Shown here: positions 44,942 to 54,190 of the stretch, one piece after another
How positions within the stretch are numbered: position 1 is the stretch's first letter
How the letters are laid out: each line of letters begins with the position of its first letter
From: Sphingobium sp. TCM1
Lineage (GTDB): Bacteria > Pseudomonadota > Alphaproteobacteria > Sphingomonadales > Sphingomonadaceae
Direction of reading: 5' to 3'
Assembly: GCF_001650725.1 (NCBI RefSeq)
Contig: NZ_LXVX01000034.1
Coordinates: 248,001-312,000 of the forward strand
Length of the DNA: 64,000 bases
Translations under genes and position numbers: made by a program
Notes under the pieces: model-generated
Seen by the model: the letters and a program-made list of their open reading frames with translations, nothing else
What the model was told of the DNA's origin: nothing
Database searches by the model: none

Positions 44942-45008
44942 CGTCCAATCGGTGTCGCCAGCCAAAGCCTGGGATCGAAATGCTGCACTTGCCGGCTTGC
45001 GTTATCCC

Positions 45009-45671
45009 TCAGTGCGTGCCGCAGCATTTCTTGTACTTTTTGCCAGATCCGCAAGGGCAGGGATCGTTGCGCCCGACTTTGGCACGCCGAACCGCCGCAG
45101 GTCGGTTGGAATCACTCTCCAGCCGCCATTGGTGCAGCATCTCGATCCAGATCGGGATCAGCTCGGGCGCCTCCCGGTCCCAGCGATCTTCCTCCGCGTC
45201 GGACAAATGGAGGTCACCGCTCGCAAAATCGTTGAGAGTTCGGATACCGTTCAGGGCGGCTTGGCACCCGGCGTCGTCATCTGCCTGAATCCGGGTCCAT
45301 CCACCGGGCGCGATCGCCATGGCCTGCGTGAAGCCATCGATCCACATCTCCCACATGATCTCGTTGCTTCGGGTATCGACCTCCAGCAAGGGCGCATAGT
45401 CGCCCGGACATTCGAGCGATTGCAGGATTGCATGATAGTGCGTCATGATGAGATCGACCGCGGCCTGAAGGTCTGCCGCGGTCTCGAACTCAGGCTCGCC
45501 ATCGCCTTCATCTCCTGCCCAGATCAGGGGTATCCATTGTCCAGGCGCGACAAGGTCCGGGCTGACGACGATGCCGGTCAGGAACCCGTCCAGTTGCGAT
45601 ATCAGCATGGCGTCGGGCTGATCGAGCAGCAGACGATCGAGTTTGTCGAGATAGGCCGGTTCGGAATCCAT
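45009..45671 (-). CDS. YecA/UPF0149-family protein with SEC-C zinc motif
   Basis: The product is 220 aa. The N-terminal UPF0149 domain (DAMLISQLDGFLTGIVVSPD) is followed by a C-terminal SEC-C motif (GRNDPCPCGSGKKYKKCCG) that binds zinc. SEC-C tails occur on SecA and on many stress or defence-linked proteins. It is the first gene of the 45-59 kb island, convergent with the plus-strand backbone run. Confidence 0.85.
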   Translation of the reverse strand: MDSEPAYLDKLDRLLLDQPDAMLISQLDGFLTGIVVSPDLVAPGQWIPLIWAGDEGDGEPEFETAADLQAAVDLIMTHYHAILQSLECPGDYAPLLEVDTRSNEIMWEMWIDGFTQAMAIAPGGWTRIQADDDAGCQAALNGIRTLNDFASGDLHLSDAEEDRWDREAPELIPIWIEMLHQWRLESDSNRPAAVRRAKVGRNDPCPCGSGKKYKKCCGTH

Positions 45672-45771
45672 GGCTCTGACTAGCGTCCGGGCAAGATGGC
45701 GTCACCGCGTGAGCGCGGTAGAGCGAGCGAGCCGAGATTATCGCGGCCCTCGGCAAAAGACTGGCCCGGCC

Positions 45772-46161
45772 TTACCGTCCGAGGATCGCCGCCACGGGTC
45801 GCGCCATATCGACGCGCTGCTTCATCAGTGCAGTGAGCCAGGAAAGATGCGCCGCCGCATCGGCCAGCGGCAGTTCGCACACTTCCTCGAACAACTCCCG
45901 CTGGTAATCGAGGCCCCGCGCGAGGATGTCTCGCAGACGGAGCCGCGCCGGGCTATCATCGTCTTCGATCTCGGCATTCGCCTCGCGCGCGGCATCCAGA
46001 AATGCTTCCGCCAGTTCCTGGGCTTCATAATATCCGCCGTCCAGGCCTTCTGCCATGGCAAGGCTTGCCAGCCTGCGCCGGACCAGTGGCAGGTCAGGAT
46101 CGACCGCCGCATCGTCGAGCGGCAGGTTGAAATCATAGGTGGCGACATAGTCCCGGATCAT
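45772..46161 (-). CDS. Hypothetical protein, 129 aa
   Basis: GAGGAAA lies 8 nt before ATG 46161; an earlier in-frame start has no such site. The protein is acidic and helical (YYEAQELAEAFLDAAREANA). Same strand as the YecA-like gene, 100 nt upstream of it; function unknown. Confidence 0.55.
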   Translation of the reverse strand: MIRDYVATYDFNLPLDDAAVDPDLPLVRRRLASLAMAEGLDGGYYEAQELAEAFLDAAREANAEIEDDDSPARLRLRDILARGLDYQRELFEEVCELPLADAAAHLSWLTALMKQRVDMARPVAAILGR

Positions 46162-46321
46162 GCGCGTTTTCCTCTGCCGAGGATTGGAACATATATCGAA
46201 CGATATTGCAATGTTCATCTTCGGCGTGGCATCCGGGCGCTATGATTCCTTCCCTTTTTGCCGATGCGCAGATCGGCCGCCGACCTCCAGCCTTTGTTTT
46301 CAGCCAGCCTGCGAATGGCGG

Positions 46322-46528
46322 ATGGTGAGCGACAGCAAGGTTCCGCTGCGGCTGCGCGGCATTCTGCGGCTGAATGATCGAGGACCGCTCCTCGAGATCG
46401 ACGACGGCCCTGTCTGGCGCCTTCAGACTGAGGATGATCTGGCTGAACTTCAGGATCAGGCGGTCAGGGTCGAGGCATGGCAGCGCGGAGCGAGCCTCCT
46501 GGAATTGCTCTGGATAGGGCCAGCGTGA
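46322..46528 (+). CDS. DUF5818-like small protein, 68 aa
   Basis: The sequence PLRLRGILRLNDRGPLLEID ... VRVEAWQRGASLLELLWIG resembles the small beta-barrel DUF5818 proteins of alphaproteobacteria. Start ATG 46322 or GTG 46325. Stands alone in its orientation. Confidence 0.55.
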   Translation: MVSDSKVPLRLRGILRLNDRGPLLEIDDGPVWRLQTEDDLAELQDQAVRVEAWQRGASLLELLWIGPA

Positions 46529-46672
46529 AGCCTCCGCTCCGGCGGATATCGCCGGAGCCGGGTCAACTGAAGCCCCTGTCATGAAACCAACGGCGTCGGA
46601 CCTGGCTTCGCCCTTTTCACCCATGCAGGCTTTTCTTTGACTGCGGTGGAGGAGACTGGTCGCAATCGGTTG

Positions 46673-48112
46673 CTATTTCTGAGCGTCACCGTCGGCTGCC
46701 GGCCGCAATGTCCACATGATATGGCTCCTGTCGCCCACCTCTGCGACAAATGCAGCGACGTCAACAGGTGCGAAATGCTGCGTCATCGAACCATAGGGAT
46801 GAAAATGCGGCACGGAACTGGTGCGCTCGCCGTCGGGCGTAAGGAAATGATGGCCGGCGCCGGGAATCAACCTGGGGTCGAGGGGCAACTCGGCATTCGG
46901 ATTATGAAAGACGTTCAGTCCCTCCACCCAACTCTCGTCATAGCCGGTGGAGTTGACGAGCACCCGGAACAGCTTGGGCTCGGAGGCATCGGGATCATGA
47001 TCGACGGCCGTGCCCTGACGGATCAGGACGACATTGCCTGAGCCGAAGCCGGCAAGCAGGCCCATGCGGTTGAACTTCGAGATCGTCCCGCTCGCGCTCG
47101 TCAGCACCGCACCAACATGCTTGGCATCGGAAAGCCGGAAGAACCCCGAGGGGATCGCCTTGGTCCCGAACCTGTGTTCCTCGATCCGCTGCGGCTTGAT
47201 GATGAGCCGACCTTCAGCATCCCGCTCGGTCACATGATCAAGACCATAGAGATAGCGCTCGAGCGACGACGCGGTGTGCATCATCGATCCGGGAGAGGAG
47301 AAATCGGCGACGGCAAGCACGAACGGCCCGCCTGCGATATGGGGGCGTTCCCAGTAGCGCTTTTTCAACTTACTGGACAACGGACTGCCGAATTTGATTG
47401 GCATATAGTCCCGCAAATAGGCATTTCTCTGCTCGGATGTCTCGCGGGGCGGAGGCGGGACAATCTGTCCGCCATCGCGCGTTGGCCCGACCGTAACCGC
47501 TTCGGCGCTGAATGCGCCGGCCAGCCCGCTGCAGACGAAGTCGGGCATCGGATGCGTCCGGTCGAGGACATAGCCAAGTTCGATAAAGGTCGCGAACAGA
47601 TAGAGTTCCCAGATCCGCTGATCGAAACCGGTAGTCTGGAACTGCTCGACGAAGTTCCCGTCGGCATCCTCATACCAACGCATCATCGGCTCGATGATTC
47701 CCCGCGCCGGGGAGTAAACTTCCTCGCTGATCAATGCCACGAAGTCGGGGTTCAGCCGCTCGACGGGATGCACCGGGGTAAAGAAGTCGACTGGCTCGCC
47801 TTTTTCGTCGGCTTGCCAGTGCTCTTCGATGGGGACCTCGGCAGCGGCATCCATCGCCAGGGCAAGGTCCGCTTCGGCAGTTGCTGGATCGTTGACGAAA
47901 GCGGTCATAGCGACGCTTCGGAAGCGAAGCTTGCGGTCCTGGGCGAAGACCATGCCGAAATGGTCCCTGTCCGCTCTGTCGCGCAGCAGCATGCCGACGA
48001 TCCGCCCGCCATCGACCTCGAAATAGCCGAGCTCGATTCCGAACAAGGCGGCTTGAGGTTGACGAGCATAGCCGGCGATAGCGTTGAAGCGAACAGGTGA
48101 GATCGGAGTCAT
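46673..48112 (-). CDS. Unknown 479-aa protein, possible PD-(D/E)XK nuclease fold
   Basis: ATG 48112 follows AGGA; an ATG six codons earlier is possible. Residues around 175-215 read IWELYLFATFIELGYVL ... HPMPDFVCSGLAGAFSAEAV, which fits a nuclease-like WELYL ... PDF ... EA pattern (Asp of PDF, Glu of SAEAV). The rest (about 230-479) has no recognised domain. It is divergent from a trypsin-like protease gene 124 nt away. The nuclease reading is inference; the catalytic Lys is not evident. Confidence 0.45.
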   Translation of the reverse strand: MTPISPVRFNAIAGYARQPQAALFGIELGYFEVDGGRIVGMLLRDRADRDHFGMVFAQDRKLRFRSVAMTAFVNDPATAEADLALAMDAAAEVPIEEHWQADEKGEPVDFFTPVHPVERLNPDFVALISEEVYSPARGIIEPMMRWYEDADGNFVEQFQTTGFDQRIWELYLFATFIELGYVLDRTHPMPDFVCSGLAGAFSAEAVTVGPTRDGGQIVPPPPRETSEQRNAYLRDYMPIKFGSPLSSKLKKRYWERPHIAGGPFVLAVADFSSPGSMMHTASSLERYLYGLDHVTERDAEGRLIIKPQRIEEHRFGTKAIPSGFFRLSDAKHVGAVLTSASGTISKFNRMGLLAGFGSGNVVLIRQGTAVDHDPDASEPKLFRVLVNSTGYDESWVEGLNVFHNPNAELPLDPRLIPGAGHHFLTPDGERTSSVPHFHPYGSMTQHFAPVDVAAFVAEVGDRSHIMWTLRPAADGDAQK

Positions 48113-48236
48113 CCCGGTCCTATAGCGCAAACCATGTTCTCCCGCGCCCTGCCGTCGAGCATCCGGTGTGGATACGTTCTACCTGGCGCGCCACTTCCGT
48201 CCTTGAACTCGCGGCTGATCGGCACACATCGATCAG

Positions 48237-49226
48237 ATGGCATTTCCAATCGATCCCGCCTCTCACGGCAGTCTCGAGCAGTTTCTGATCCAGGACCCCT
48301 TCAACCTGCGCAAACAGATATTGCCGGTCCTGACCGTGGATAAGGACAACGGCTTCCTGACCGGTCTCGGAACAGCTTTTCTCGTCGATCCGTTCGGCAC
48401 CTTCGTGACCGCCGTGCTCAAAGACCATTTCGAAACGCCGGAACTACGCGAAACAGCGGTCGCGACCGTTTTGTTCGGCATGGGACTGGGTTTCGGAACT
48501 GTTGGCCTCAGTTCCAAATACTTCGCACCGATCCGCGAAGCGATGAGCTGGCGCAAGGCGGTGCCGGAGCCACCGGTGCTGATCGGCGCGCCGCAGTCGC
48601 CGCGCATAGTCGCTGACGTGATGCGCTTCCATGTCGATGCCAGCGCGGTACCTGGGCCGCAGTCGGCGCCGCCCCTGCCAGTCCGGCTGTCCGGTCGACG
48701 TCCTGAGGTCGCTGACCGTGTGCTGGCGATCGGCTATCCCGAACTGACCTGCCTCAAGCATGACGAACCTGACAAGACGATGCGCTTTACCGAGCGGATG
48801 TACGGCGCAGTCGGCACGATCACAGGTCTGCTGCCGCAGGGGCGTGGCCTTAGCTACCCCTGGCCGCTGATCGAGGTCGAAGCGCATTGGCGCAGCGGCA
48901 TGAGTGGCGGCCCGGTGTTCAACGAACTGGGCGAAGTGATCGGACTGGTCAGCTTCTCGCTGGAGCCCGACGGCGATCTGCCCGGCGTCGGTTACGCAAC
49001 TGACCTGGCGGACGTGCAACTACATCGCCTCGCACCGGGCATCGACCCGTCCAATCCAGGATCGGCGCTCGGCTTCGGTGTGCTGCGCAGCGCGCCATGG
49101 CATCTGGCCGGCATTTTCCCAGACGAGGCCCAAGCCGAGGCATTTCGGCACGATCTTGGCGAAAGCTACGAGGTGCGGTTCGGATCCCACCGAATCGGCT
49201 CGGACGATTTCATGAGCTCGAGCTAG
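48237..49226 (+). CDS. Trypsin-like serine protease
   Basis: The product is 329 aa without a signal peptide, so cytoplasmic. The nucleophile motif HWRSGMSGGPVFNELGEVIG is typical of trypsin-like proteases. The N-terminal part has GTAFLVDPFGTFVTAVLKDH, where the usual TAAHV is changed, so the catalytic His is displaced or the enzyme is atypical. Cytoplasmic trypsin-like modules are common in bacterial conflict systems. It is divergent from the 479-aa gene and ends 23 nt from the convergent next gene. Confidence 0.7.
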   Translation: MAFPIDPASHGSLEQFLIQDPFNLRKQILPVLTVDKDNGFLTGLGTAFLVDPFGTFVTAVLKDHFETPELRETAVATVLFGMGLGFGTVGLSSKYFAPIREAMSWRKAVPEPPVLIGAPQSPRIVADVMRFHVDASAVPGPQSAPPLPVRLSGRRPEVADRVLAIGYPELTCLKHDEPDKTMRFTERMYGAVGTITGLLPQGRGLSYPWPLIEVEAHWRSGMSGGPVFNELGEVIGLVSFSLEPDGDLPGVGYATDLADVQLHRLAPGIDPSNPGSALGFGVLRSAPWHLAGIFPDEAQAEAFRHDLGESYEVRFGSHRIGSDDFMSSS

Positions 49227-49249
49227 CTTCGGCTTACCCAATCTTCCGG

Positions 49250-50059
49250 TTAACGGCTCTCGCCTCGTAGCCGTTGGCGCAGCCGCTTCACATAGGCGGC
49301 ATCGACGACATCGTCTGGCCCCAGATCCAGCGCGCAATTGGCAAGCGTTGCGAGCGTGCTGTCGCTGAGCTTGAAGCCGCGCGGAATATGTCCATGGCTG
49401 GCCGTGTCATTCTCCATGATCAACTCGAACAACGCCTTGAAGAAGTCCGCCCGTGACCCGCGCGAACCCGTGGTGGCGGCCCTGGTGAGCGAATCCGTGG
49501 CGGCGGTGCCGGCGATATCGGCATCCTGCCCGATCACCCGAACAACCTCAGCCAGGCTCGGCCAATATTTGAGATCGTAGCGGCTGCTAAGCGGTTTCAA
49601 CTCATCGCGGAGATGAAAGCGGTAGAAGCCGTTCTCGCTCGACGCTGCGTCAATCACATCGACGATATGATAATGGGTGTCGCTCGCGAAGCCGGAGGTG
49701 TTGCCGATCTCGGAGCGCTCTTCGAGCAGTCCGGCAAGATCCATCGCCAGTTCGGCGATCTCGCGGTTCACCTCCTCCAGCCGGTTGCGGGCATCACGCG
49801 CGTCGGCGACCCGCTCGGGGTTCCAGAATGCCGCGACATTGGTGACGATGCCGAGCATCGTCTCTATTCCGTAGGGCCGTGCGTGGAGCTTCTCATGGAT
49901 CTCCGCATAAGCCTCGACCAGTTCAAGGCGCCGATCGAGCAGACGGTCGATGATCCTGTTCTCGCTGGGCAGGATCGCCTTCTCGATATTGCCTGCCTTG
50001 TCCGCGCGGAGGATGTCTTCACAAATCTGGGTGGGGTCGGTCATCGATGCTGTCGCCAT
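49250..50059 (-). CDS. Hypothetical helical protein, about 269 aa
   Basis: Start ATG 50059 (MATASMTD) or 50044; a longer frame reaches 50131. The N-terminal half is strongly helical/coiled (RLLDRRLELVEAYAEIHEKL ... LEEVNREIAELAMDLAGLLE). No known domain. It converges on the protease gene and precedes Gabija by 347 nt on the same strand side. Confidence 0.5.
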   Translation of the reverse strand: MATASMTDPTQICEDILRADKAGNIEKAILPSENRIIDRLLDRRLELVEAYAEIHEKLHARPYGIETMLGIVTNVAAFWNPERVADARDARNRLEEVNREIAELAMDLAGLLEERSEIGNTSGFASDTHYHIVDVIDAASSENGFYRFHLRDELKPLSSRYDLKYWPSLAEVVRVIGQDADIAGTAATDSLTRAATTGSRGSRADFFKALFELIMENDTASHGHIPRGFKLSDSTLATLANCALDLGPDDVVDAAYVKRLRQRLRGESR

Positions 50060-50406
50060 TCCTGGATCCTGTCGTGGTGGAAGCTGCATCCTATCGTCAA
50101 CCGGAACAGGGTGTCGGCACCTGAAGCACATTTTCTTGGGTGCGGTTCAGGTACCTTAAGAGATACTTTGCGTTCCGCTTGCGACTGAAGGCCCGGCTCA
50201 CGGATTAAGCCGCAACAACGGCATATGGCGCGATGACATCATGCCAGTCATTGAGGGCGAATCGGATATCTTGCTGCTTCTGGCCCCTGTCCCCGGAAGC
50301 GTTGAACGCAGCTGACGCCGTCGATGTGCGCGATGGTCTCGATCGCTCGATCGGGCAGCGACTGGGCCTGGATGGCAGCATGCGGTCCGGATGATCCAAG
50401 ATCGGA
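50060..50406. other. Gap downstream of gajB, no clear gene
   Basis: One minus-strand frame reads AIQAQSLPDRAIETIAHIDG, which looks protein-like but has no start, so it may be the remnant of a small gene. A TTG-started frame at 50205-50414 overlapping the gajB end has shadow-like composition and was not accepted. Promoter for the helical 269-aa gene is presumably here. Confidence 0.35.
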
Positions 50407-51822
50407 TCAGCCAAGGATCGGAGACTGCGAGCAGATCACCAGTTGCCGGGAGCCGCGCGTCATCGCCACATAAAGATGGCGGGCATCGAGGTTATCAGCG
50501 CCCAGAACCACCGCAACATCGGCCTCGAGTCCCTTGAGCAGCAACGTGCTCCCGACAGCGCGGCGGGGGAGTGAACGCCCGACGAGACGATATTCCTCCC
50601 GCATCGCGATCACCGTGTCGACAAACGCCGTGCCGTCGCGCTCGCACCGCTGCAGCGCCTGCATGCATGCCCGAAACACTGCCGGCCGAAACACGCGGGC
50701 GCCGCTCTGCTTGTTCAGTTCGACCAAAAGTGTGGCGACACGCTGATGGCACCTGTCCGCCTCGAAGGCGAGCGCGGCGCTCTCGATCTCATTGGCCTCT
50801 TTTCGGGCCTGCCCGCGGCGCAACGTGTCGAGCCGCTGCACCAATTGGGTTGTGCCCACATTGGTCATGAGTTTCTGGGCGAAATCGAGAATCTGGCCCG
50901 TCGCCAGCGGACTGGCAAGGTCGAGCGCCTCGGCAAAAGCGGTCAGATCCCGCAGATCCACCGCCTCGACCGTGACGGCCCCGGGCGTCTGGCTGGCAAA
51001 CCGCTGCTGGCTCCCCGGATTGCGAGAGTCGCCGATAATCAGAACTGAGCCGTCGGCGACAGGGGATCGGCTCTGACAGGCACCAAGCTGCTTGGGGTGA
51101 TCGTTCTGGCTGCCATCGAGCTGGATCCAGCGTACCTCCGGGGCTGCCTGCCTCAGGTCGATCTTGCGTCCTGCATGTAGCTCGCCCCGCACATGAAGGA
51201 GCCATCGGCCGAAAGGCTCGGTCCCCGCATTGGTCCATCGCCAGGGATCGCCCAGCGTGCCCGCCAGACCGAAATGGCCCAGCACCTGTCCATCCCAGTC
51301 GGCCAGCGGATCGTTGCGGTCGAAGCCGAAGATCGCCTGCATCGGATCTCCCACCACCGCGGTCGGCAACAGGGCCGAGAGGGCGCAGACCAGTTGATGC
51401 TGAAGCCCGGAACAGTCCTGATATTCGTCGACCAGTAGCCGCGCGTAGCTGGCCTGGATCACATCGGAGACATGACCCGACAGAAGCAGTTGCGCTGCCG
51501 CGCGGCGGATCGCCACATAGCCTGGTGTCCGTCCTTCGAGGATCGCCGGATCATGACCCGAGCGCAGGGGGAAGGTCTTGATCAGACGCATGGCCCAGCC
51601 GTCGATGGTCGCCAGCCGGTAATGGCGCGGCTGCACGCCGGCACGGTCGAGCCGCCCCCTCAGCGCCGCCACGCCGGCATTGGTATGGGTAAGGACCAGG
51701 ATCGGCGCGGCCCCCGCGTGGCGAGACAGCGCCCGGCTCAGCAATTCGGTCTTGCCGCAGCCGGCTGGAGCGACGACGGACCCGCGTCCAATCGACAACA
51801 GGTCAGGCCCGCCGTCAGCCAC
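50407..51822 (-). CDS. gajB: GajB-like UvrD-type helicase of a Gabija system
   Basis: The product is 471 aa from a GTG at 51822 that overlaps the gajA end by 8 nt. Helicase motifs: APAGCGKT (about 18-25), LLVDEYQD (motif II), VVGDPMQAIFGF (motif III) and LYVAMTRGSRQL (motif VI). Short UvrD-like helicases of this size paired with an OLD-type ATPase-nuclease define Gabija, in which the helicase subunit supports the nuclease during phage attack. A longer frame to 51993 runs over gajA and is not needed. Confidence 0.85.
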   Translation of the reverse strand: MADGGPDLLSIGRGSVVAPAGCGKTELLSRALSRHAGAAPILVLTHTNAGVAALRGRLDRAGVQPRHYRLATIDGWAMRLIKTFPLRSGHDPAILEGRTPGYVAIRRAAAQLLLSGHVSDVIQASYARLLVDEYQDCSGLQHQLVCALSALLPTAVVGDPMQAIFGFDRNDPLADWDGQVLGHFGLAGTLGDPWRWTNAGTEPFGRWLLHVRGELHAGRKIDLRQAAPEVRWIQLDGSQNDHPKQLGACQSRSPVADGSVLIIGDSRNPGSQQRFASQTPGAVTVEAVDLRDLTAFAEALDLASPLATGQILDFAQKLMTNVGTTQLVQRLDTLRRGQARKEANEIESAALAFEADRCHQRVATLLVELNKQSGARVFRPAVFRACMQALQRCERDGTAFVDTVIAMREEYRLVGRSLPRRAVGSTLLLKGLEADVAVVLGADNLDARHLYVAMTRGSRQLVICSQSPILG

Positions 51823-53533
51823 GGTCGATCCACGCGAAGATCGCATCGATCGTCGGGCGAAGCTGGCCTCCGGTCGTTTGATGCAGATCCGGTGCGACAA
51901 TCTCCTGCGCGACCGCCTCCATCGCGCTGACGTTCTTGAACCATCCCTTGCGGGTGCGAGATGCCCGGCCGAGCATGGTGCGGGTGTCGGCATCGATGCT
52001 GCCGAAGGCGAGCAAGTTCTTCACAGTCTCTAGCTGATAGGCGTTCTGCGACACCGAACGGATATGATCGGCGACCACGCTCTCTTCCTTGAGATCGATC
52101 GCCCGTTCGAGCAGAAGCTTCACGCCTCCGATCGACAGCGACACGAACAACTCATCCTCGAGTGCATGCCCATCGGTCCATTTGAAAACCTGCCCGCCGG
52201 CCTGAAGGAAGCCCGCCTCGAGATTGCCGTGCACCGCGATATCGTTGTCGCGCAGCACGGCGGTGCGATAGCCCATCTGCTGGAACGCGGTCGCGCGGGC
52301 AAAGGTCGTGTCCCCACCGCCATCGACGAGGGCGACACCAAGCGCGGTCAGCGACGGCCGGTTCGTCGCTTGCCGATAGAGGTCGAGCCCCCGGATCAAC
52401 CCCACCTCACTCGCGCCCTCGCAGACGAGCACCGACCGGGCGAGCAGCGCATCTGGAAATTTGCGAACTGTCCCCTGGACGTCGCCTGCGCGCGCCATCC
52501 ACGACACCGTGTGCCCGAATGGCCCCGGCCGCACGACGTGGAGTTGCTGGATCGACAATTCCCGCACCGCGACCGGCGAATGGCTGGTGACGAAGGCCTG
52601 CAACGGCGGGTTCGTCTCCTTCGCGCCCAGTTCGGCCAGTAGTCGAATGATCCGGTGCGGCTCCAGACCATGCTCCAGTTCGTCGATAAGGATCATCGGC
52701 GCTTCGCCCGCGACATGCCGCTGCAACCCGGCAACGAGCAGACGGACGGACCCCAAACCGAGACCACGCAAAGGCACCCCATCACCGCCATGGAGCGAGA
52801 TCGTGCCACCGGTGACATTCACCCCATGGGCGTCGAGCAGCGCTTGCACCTGTCCGGCGATCGGCACACCGAGGCGCCCGGCCGTTGCCTGAACCGCGGC
52901 AAGGGCTTCGCCCAACTGATCCTTTGCCTTGTCGCCAAAGGTTATGCGTGCGTCGCGCGCCGCTTGCGCAATGGCCGAGGCAGCGCTGGCCCGTTCCTCG
53001 GACACCTTGTTCAGAATCGAGCCCCGCTTCCAGCTCAGATTATGCTCACCCGATTGCCCGAGCCGGGTCGGCGCAAGACGCACACGATCCGCCCAACTCA
53101 GACCGCGCGACTGCCCCAGCGCCGCAGCCCGTTCGGAGACAAGCTGCCATTGTGGTTCGAGATCGTCCCCAACCGAAAGCTCGACCGTCAGCACCGTATC
53201 GAGGCCACTTCCTGGTTCGGGCTCAATAGCGCCAGTTTGAAAATTGAAGCCGCGCAGATACAGTCCATAGGCCTCCATTGAGCGGAGATGGCTGTCGAGT
53301 TCGCCCAGCGTCACGCCGATCCGGATGGGCTGTTCAAGCTGGAGCCGATGGAAGTCATCATCGCAGAAGGTGAGGTTCCGCCGCGCGCCGAGGCAGAAGT
53401 CGATCGCATCGAGAATGGTCGATTTTCCGCTGTCGCCCGGTCCAATCAGGCAGTTGATGCCCGCCAGCGGAAACCAGTCGAGCGTGGCAATCGACCGAAA
53501 ATTCCTGATCTCGACCTTGCGAATCCGTGCCAT
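51815..53533 (-). CDS. gajA: GajA-like OLD-family ATPase-Toprim nuclease of a Gabija system
   Basis: The product is 572 aa. The ABC-type ATPase has Walker A GPGDSGKST (residues 31-39), Walker B MILIDELEHGLEP and the switch His in TSHSP. The C-terminal Toprim nuclease has VLVCEGASE and an Asp pair (VLRDNDI). Size and layout equal GajA (about 578 aa). GajA is a site-specific DNA nickase normally held back by nucleotides and released when phage replication depletes them. Divergent from the HEPN gene 176 nt away. Confidence 0.87.
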   Translation of the reverse strand: MARIRKVEIRNFRSIATLDWFPLAGINCLIGPGDSGKSTILDAIDFCLGARRNLTFCDDDFHRLQLEQPIRIGVTLGELDSHLRSMEAYGLYLRGFNFQTGAIEPEPGSGLDTVLTVELSVGDDLEPQWQLVSERAAALGQSRGLSWADRVRLAPTRLGQSGEHNLSWKRGSILNKVSEERASAASAIAQAARDARITFGDKAKDQLGEALAAVQATAGRLGVPIAGQVQALLDAHGVNVTGGTISLHGGDGVPLRGLGLGSVRLLVAGLQRHVAGEAPMILIDELEHGLEPHRIIRLLAELGAKETNPPLQAFVTSHSPVAVRELSIQQLHVVRPGPFGHTVSWMARAGDVQGTVRKFPDALLARSVLVCEGASEVGLIRGLDLYRQATNRPSLTALGVALVDGGGDTTFARATAFQQMGYRTAVLRDNDIAVHGNLEAGFLQAGGQVFKWTDGHALEDELFVSLSIGGVKLLLERAIDLKEESVVADHIRSVSQNAYQLETVKNLLAFGSIDADTRTMLGRASRTRKGWFKNVSAMEAVAQEIVAPDLHQTTGGQLRPTIDAIFAWIDRG

Positions 53534-53709
53534 TCAGCGCCATGCCCCCAAAAACTACATGCCGAACACTAGCGGCTGGCAGCGGCAGCCGATAGTCAAA
53601 GTCCCGTAAAGGGGAGGGTTATCGACCGATCACAACTCCCGCTCAGACATCGTTTGGCCCCACTCCTGTATGGGCGCTGGCAAGAGCAGATATTGGGAGC
53701 CGTCGAGCG

Positions 53710-54177
53710 ATGCGTCGTGAGGGAATCGATCAGGATCTGCGGAATCTGGCCTTCGACTTTTTCTACTGGTTCTCCCGCTTCGAGTTCGCGCTGAAGGAAA
53801 AGCGCTTCCTCAAAAGCGAGACTACCGGCGCGCGCGCAGAACCTAACTGGGACAAGTTCGTGAAAGCGCATCGGGCCGCTTATGTCGTCACGCCTGCCGG
53901 GACCGCGCTCATCGCCGAAAACCCCCGGCGGCAGATCGTGGGTGATCCCGATCATGATTTCGAGGATCTGCCGTTCTCTCCGAACACTGCCGATCTCGAC
54001 AGGGTCGTGGCTTTTGCCAAGACCGTGCGGAACAACCTCTTCCATGGCGGCAAGCATGGGCACGATCAGTGGGACGATCCGGACCGCATGCGCCGCCTGC
54101 TTCAACTGACGATTACCGTGCTTGCGGAACTGGCAGCGCTGGGCGACTTCGGCGGCGATTATGACCGCTATTACTGA
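53710..54177 (+). CDS. HEPN-domain protein, putative ribonuclease
   Basis: The product is 155 aa. A C-terminal Rx4-6H motif (VRNNLFHGGKHGH; Arg near 107, His near 112) is the catalytic signature of HEPN ribonucleases. The N-terminal helix bundle (LRNLAFDFFYWFSRFEFALK) fits the fold. It ends 13 nt before a DUF3800 gene and is probably its functional partner. Confidence 0.72.
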   Translation: MRREGIDQDLRNLAFDFFYWFSRFEFALKEKRFLKSETTGARAEPNWDKFVKAHRAAYVVTPAGTALIAENPRRQIVGDPDHDFEDLPFSPNTADLDRVVAFAKTVRNNLFHGGKHGHDQWDDPDRMRRLLQLTITVLAELAALGDFGGDYDRYY

Positions 54178-54190
54178 GGGGGCGACCGCG

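Noticed and set aside
50205..50414. Small TTG-started minus-strand frame overlapping the gajB end
   Set aside because: Product is rich in Ser-Arg-Pro repeats typical of a shadow frame.
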